Assembly (NCBI GenBank): GCA_900768515.1
Contig: CAAGDG010000049.1
Location: 1-6,513, forward strand
DNA length: 6,513 bases
Reading direction: 5' to 3'
Source: Lentisphaeria bacterium
Lineage (GTDB): Bacteria > Verrucomicrobiota > Lentisphaeria > Victivallales > Victivallaceae
Both the position numbers and the translations under genes were made by a program. A model generated the notes under the pieces. That model was given only the letters and a program-made list of their open reading frames with translations. It was not told the DNA's origin and did no database searches. How positions within the stretch are numbered: position 1 is the first letter of the stretch; every line of letters starts with the position of its first letter. Below, piece after piece: positions 5,724 through 6,513 of this stretch.

Positions 5724-6513
5724 ATGCGTCTTTTTCTGCTCGCCGCAGTCGTGCTGCCATTTTACCTCCTGACCGGGGCGGAATCCAACGTTCCCGCCGT
5801 CAAAAGTGTCGAACCGCCGCTCGGATATGCGGGAACGCCGGCTCCGCCGCCCGACTACGCGCAGCGGGTGAACTGGGTGCTCTTCCCGGCCGCCGGAACC
5901 GATTCCGCCGAAGCCGACCTTTTCTACGTCTACCCGACCGTGACCGCCGACCGGAAGAATCCACTGATGCACTGGGAGGAGCCGCAACTGCGCGACAAGA
6001 CCCGCAACATCGCGCTTCAGCAGTGTGCGCTCTTCGACGGCGTCGCCCGGATCTACGCCCCCTTCTGCCGGCAGCTGGAGTTCTTCCGGGCGATGGAGGC
6101 GCTGCGGGGCAACCGGGAGACGGCGGCGGGATTCCGCCCCGGGGAAGAGGACGTCAAAGCGGCATTCGACTACTACTGGAACCATGAGAACCGGGGACGG
6201 CGCCCCTTCTTCCTGCTCGGGCACAGCCAGGGGGCGATGGAACTTTTCGCCCTGATGCGCGACCGCTTCCAGGATCCCGCCGTCCGGGAAAGACTGGTGG
6301 CGGCCTACCTGATCGGCATGCCGCTGACCGACACCATGCTGAAAGCGGCGCCGCACCTCCGGTTCGCACGTTCCGCCTGCGACACCGGGGTGATCGTGGT
6401 CTACAACACCGAGAGCGCCGACGCGGAACCGTCGCCCTTCACCGGCGCCGGCGTGCTTTGCATCAATCCGCTGAACTGGCACACCGACGCCACCGCCGCC
6501 GCGCCGGAGGAAA
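5724..6513 (+). CDS. Exported DUF3089 alpha/beta hydrolase (3' end outside window)
   Basis: An open frame of 263 codons runs off the window end with no stop. It starts at the ATG at 5724, preceded by AGGAGA (5710-5715) with 8 nt spacing. Residues 1-19 (MRLFLLAAVVLPFYLLTGA) look like a signal peptide with probable cleavage after TGA. No lipobox cysteine is present, so the protein is probably periplasmic or secreted. The rest matches the DUF3089 family of alpha/beta-hydrolase-fold proteins: ADLFYVYPT (64-72), YAPFCRQ (111-117, where the family often has YRQ), DVKAAFDYYWNHEN (143-156), RPFFLLGHSQG (160-170) and INPLNWHTD (247-255). The nucleophile elbow GHSQG gives S168 as catalytic serine; the rest of the triad cannot be assigned with confidence. 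Esterase or lipase activity is likely by fold, but substrates for this family are mostly undefined. It is transcribed divergently from the membrane-protein gene. Confidence 0.88.
   Translation, partial: MRLFLLAAVVLPFYLLTGAESNVPAVKSVEPPLGYAGTPAPPPDYAQRVNWVLFPAAGTDSAEADLFYVYPTVTADRKNPLMHWEEPQLRDKTRNIALQQCALFDGVARIYAPFCRQLEFFRAMEALRGNRETAAGFRPGEEDVKAAFDYYWNHENRGRRPFFLLGHSQGAMELFALMRDRFQDPAVRERLVAAYLIGMPLTDTMLKAAPHLRFARSACDTGVIVVYNTESADAEPSPFTGAGVLCINPLNWHTDATAAAPEE

Noticed and set aside
5640..6482. 280-codon minus-strand open frame over the hydrolase gene
   Set aside because: The plus-strand frame carries a signal peptide and DUF3089 motifs, including GHSQG. The antisense frame has none.
1..6513. 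CRISPR array, insertion sequence or phage genes
   Set aside because: No regularly spaced direct repeats, transposase motifs or phage structural genes were found on either strand.

Overview
This is a GC-rich bacterial chromosomal window with strong Shine-Dalgarno sites and recognisable sigma70-type promoters. It holds one tRNA gene and four protein genes. The mix is a GH2 glycosidase with a DUF4982-type C-terminus, a DUF3089 alpha/beta hydrolase and an unusual zinc-ribbon membrane protein. High GC and carbohydrate-degrading genes fit a Gram-negative polysaccharide degrader such as Lentisphaerae/Verrucomicrobia (Victivallis-like). That placement is an impression from gene style only, and no marker gene is present to prove it.

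Layout. Positions 1-230 hold a minus-strand tRNA-Ser(GGA) unit with a clear promoter (TTGACA, 16 nt, TATATT), an encoded CCA end, a 12-bp hairpin abutting the CCA and a textbook intrinsic terminator. Next, on the plus strand, is a gene for an APH/choline-kinase-fold small-molecule phosphotransferase (396-1376). Its 3' end overlaps, tail to tail, the minus-strand GH2 beta-galactosidase-like gene (1247-3655) by 130 bp. The GH2 gene has its own probable promoter, with a 12-bp palindrome just upstream of the -35 box and a structured leader. Upstream of it, also on the minus strand, is a 579-residue membrane protein gene (3865-5604) that I do not recognise as a named family. It is built from repeated units of a TM pair plus a zinc ribbon, ending in a soluble region that looks like two PH-like domains. 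Divergent from it is the start of a plus-strand gene for an exported DUF3089 serine hydrolase (5724 to beyond the window end).

How the genes work together. There is no obvious single pathway. The GH2 enzyme would release terminal sugars from oligosaccharides in the cytoplasm, because no signal peptide is visible. The kinase-fold protein could phosphorylate a sugar, amino-sugar, choline-like or other small hydroxyl compound, but its substrate cannot be read from the sequence. The most novel object is the zinc-ribbon/TM repeat protein, which shares a 119-bp intergenic region with the divergently transcribed hydrolase gene.
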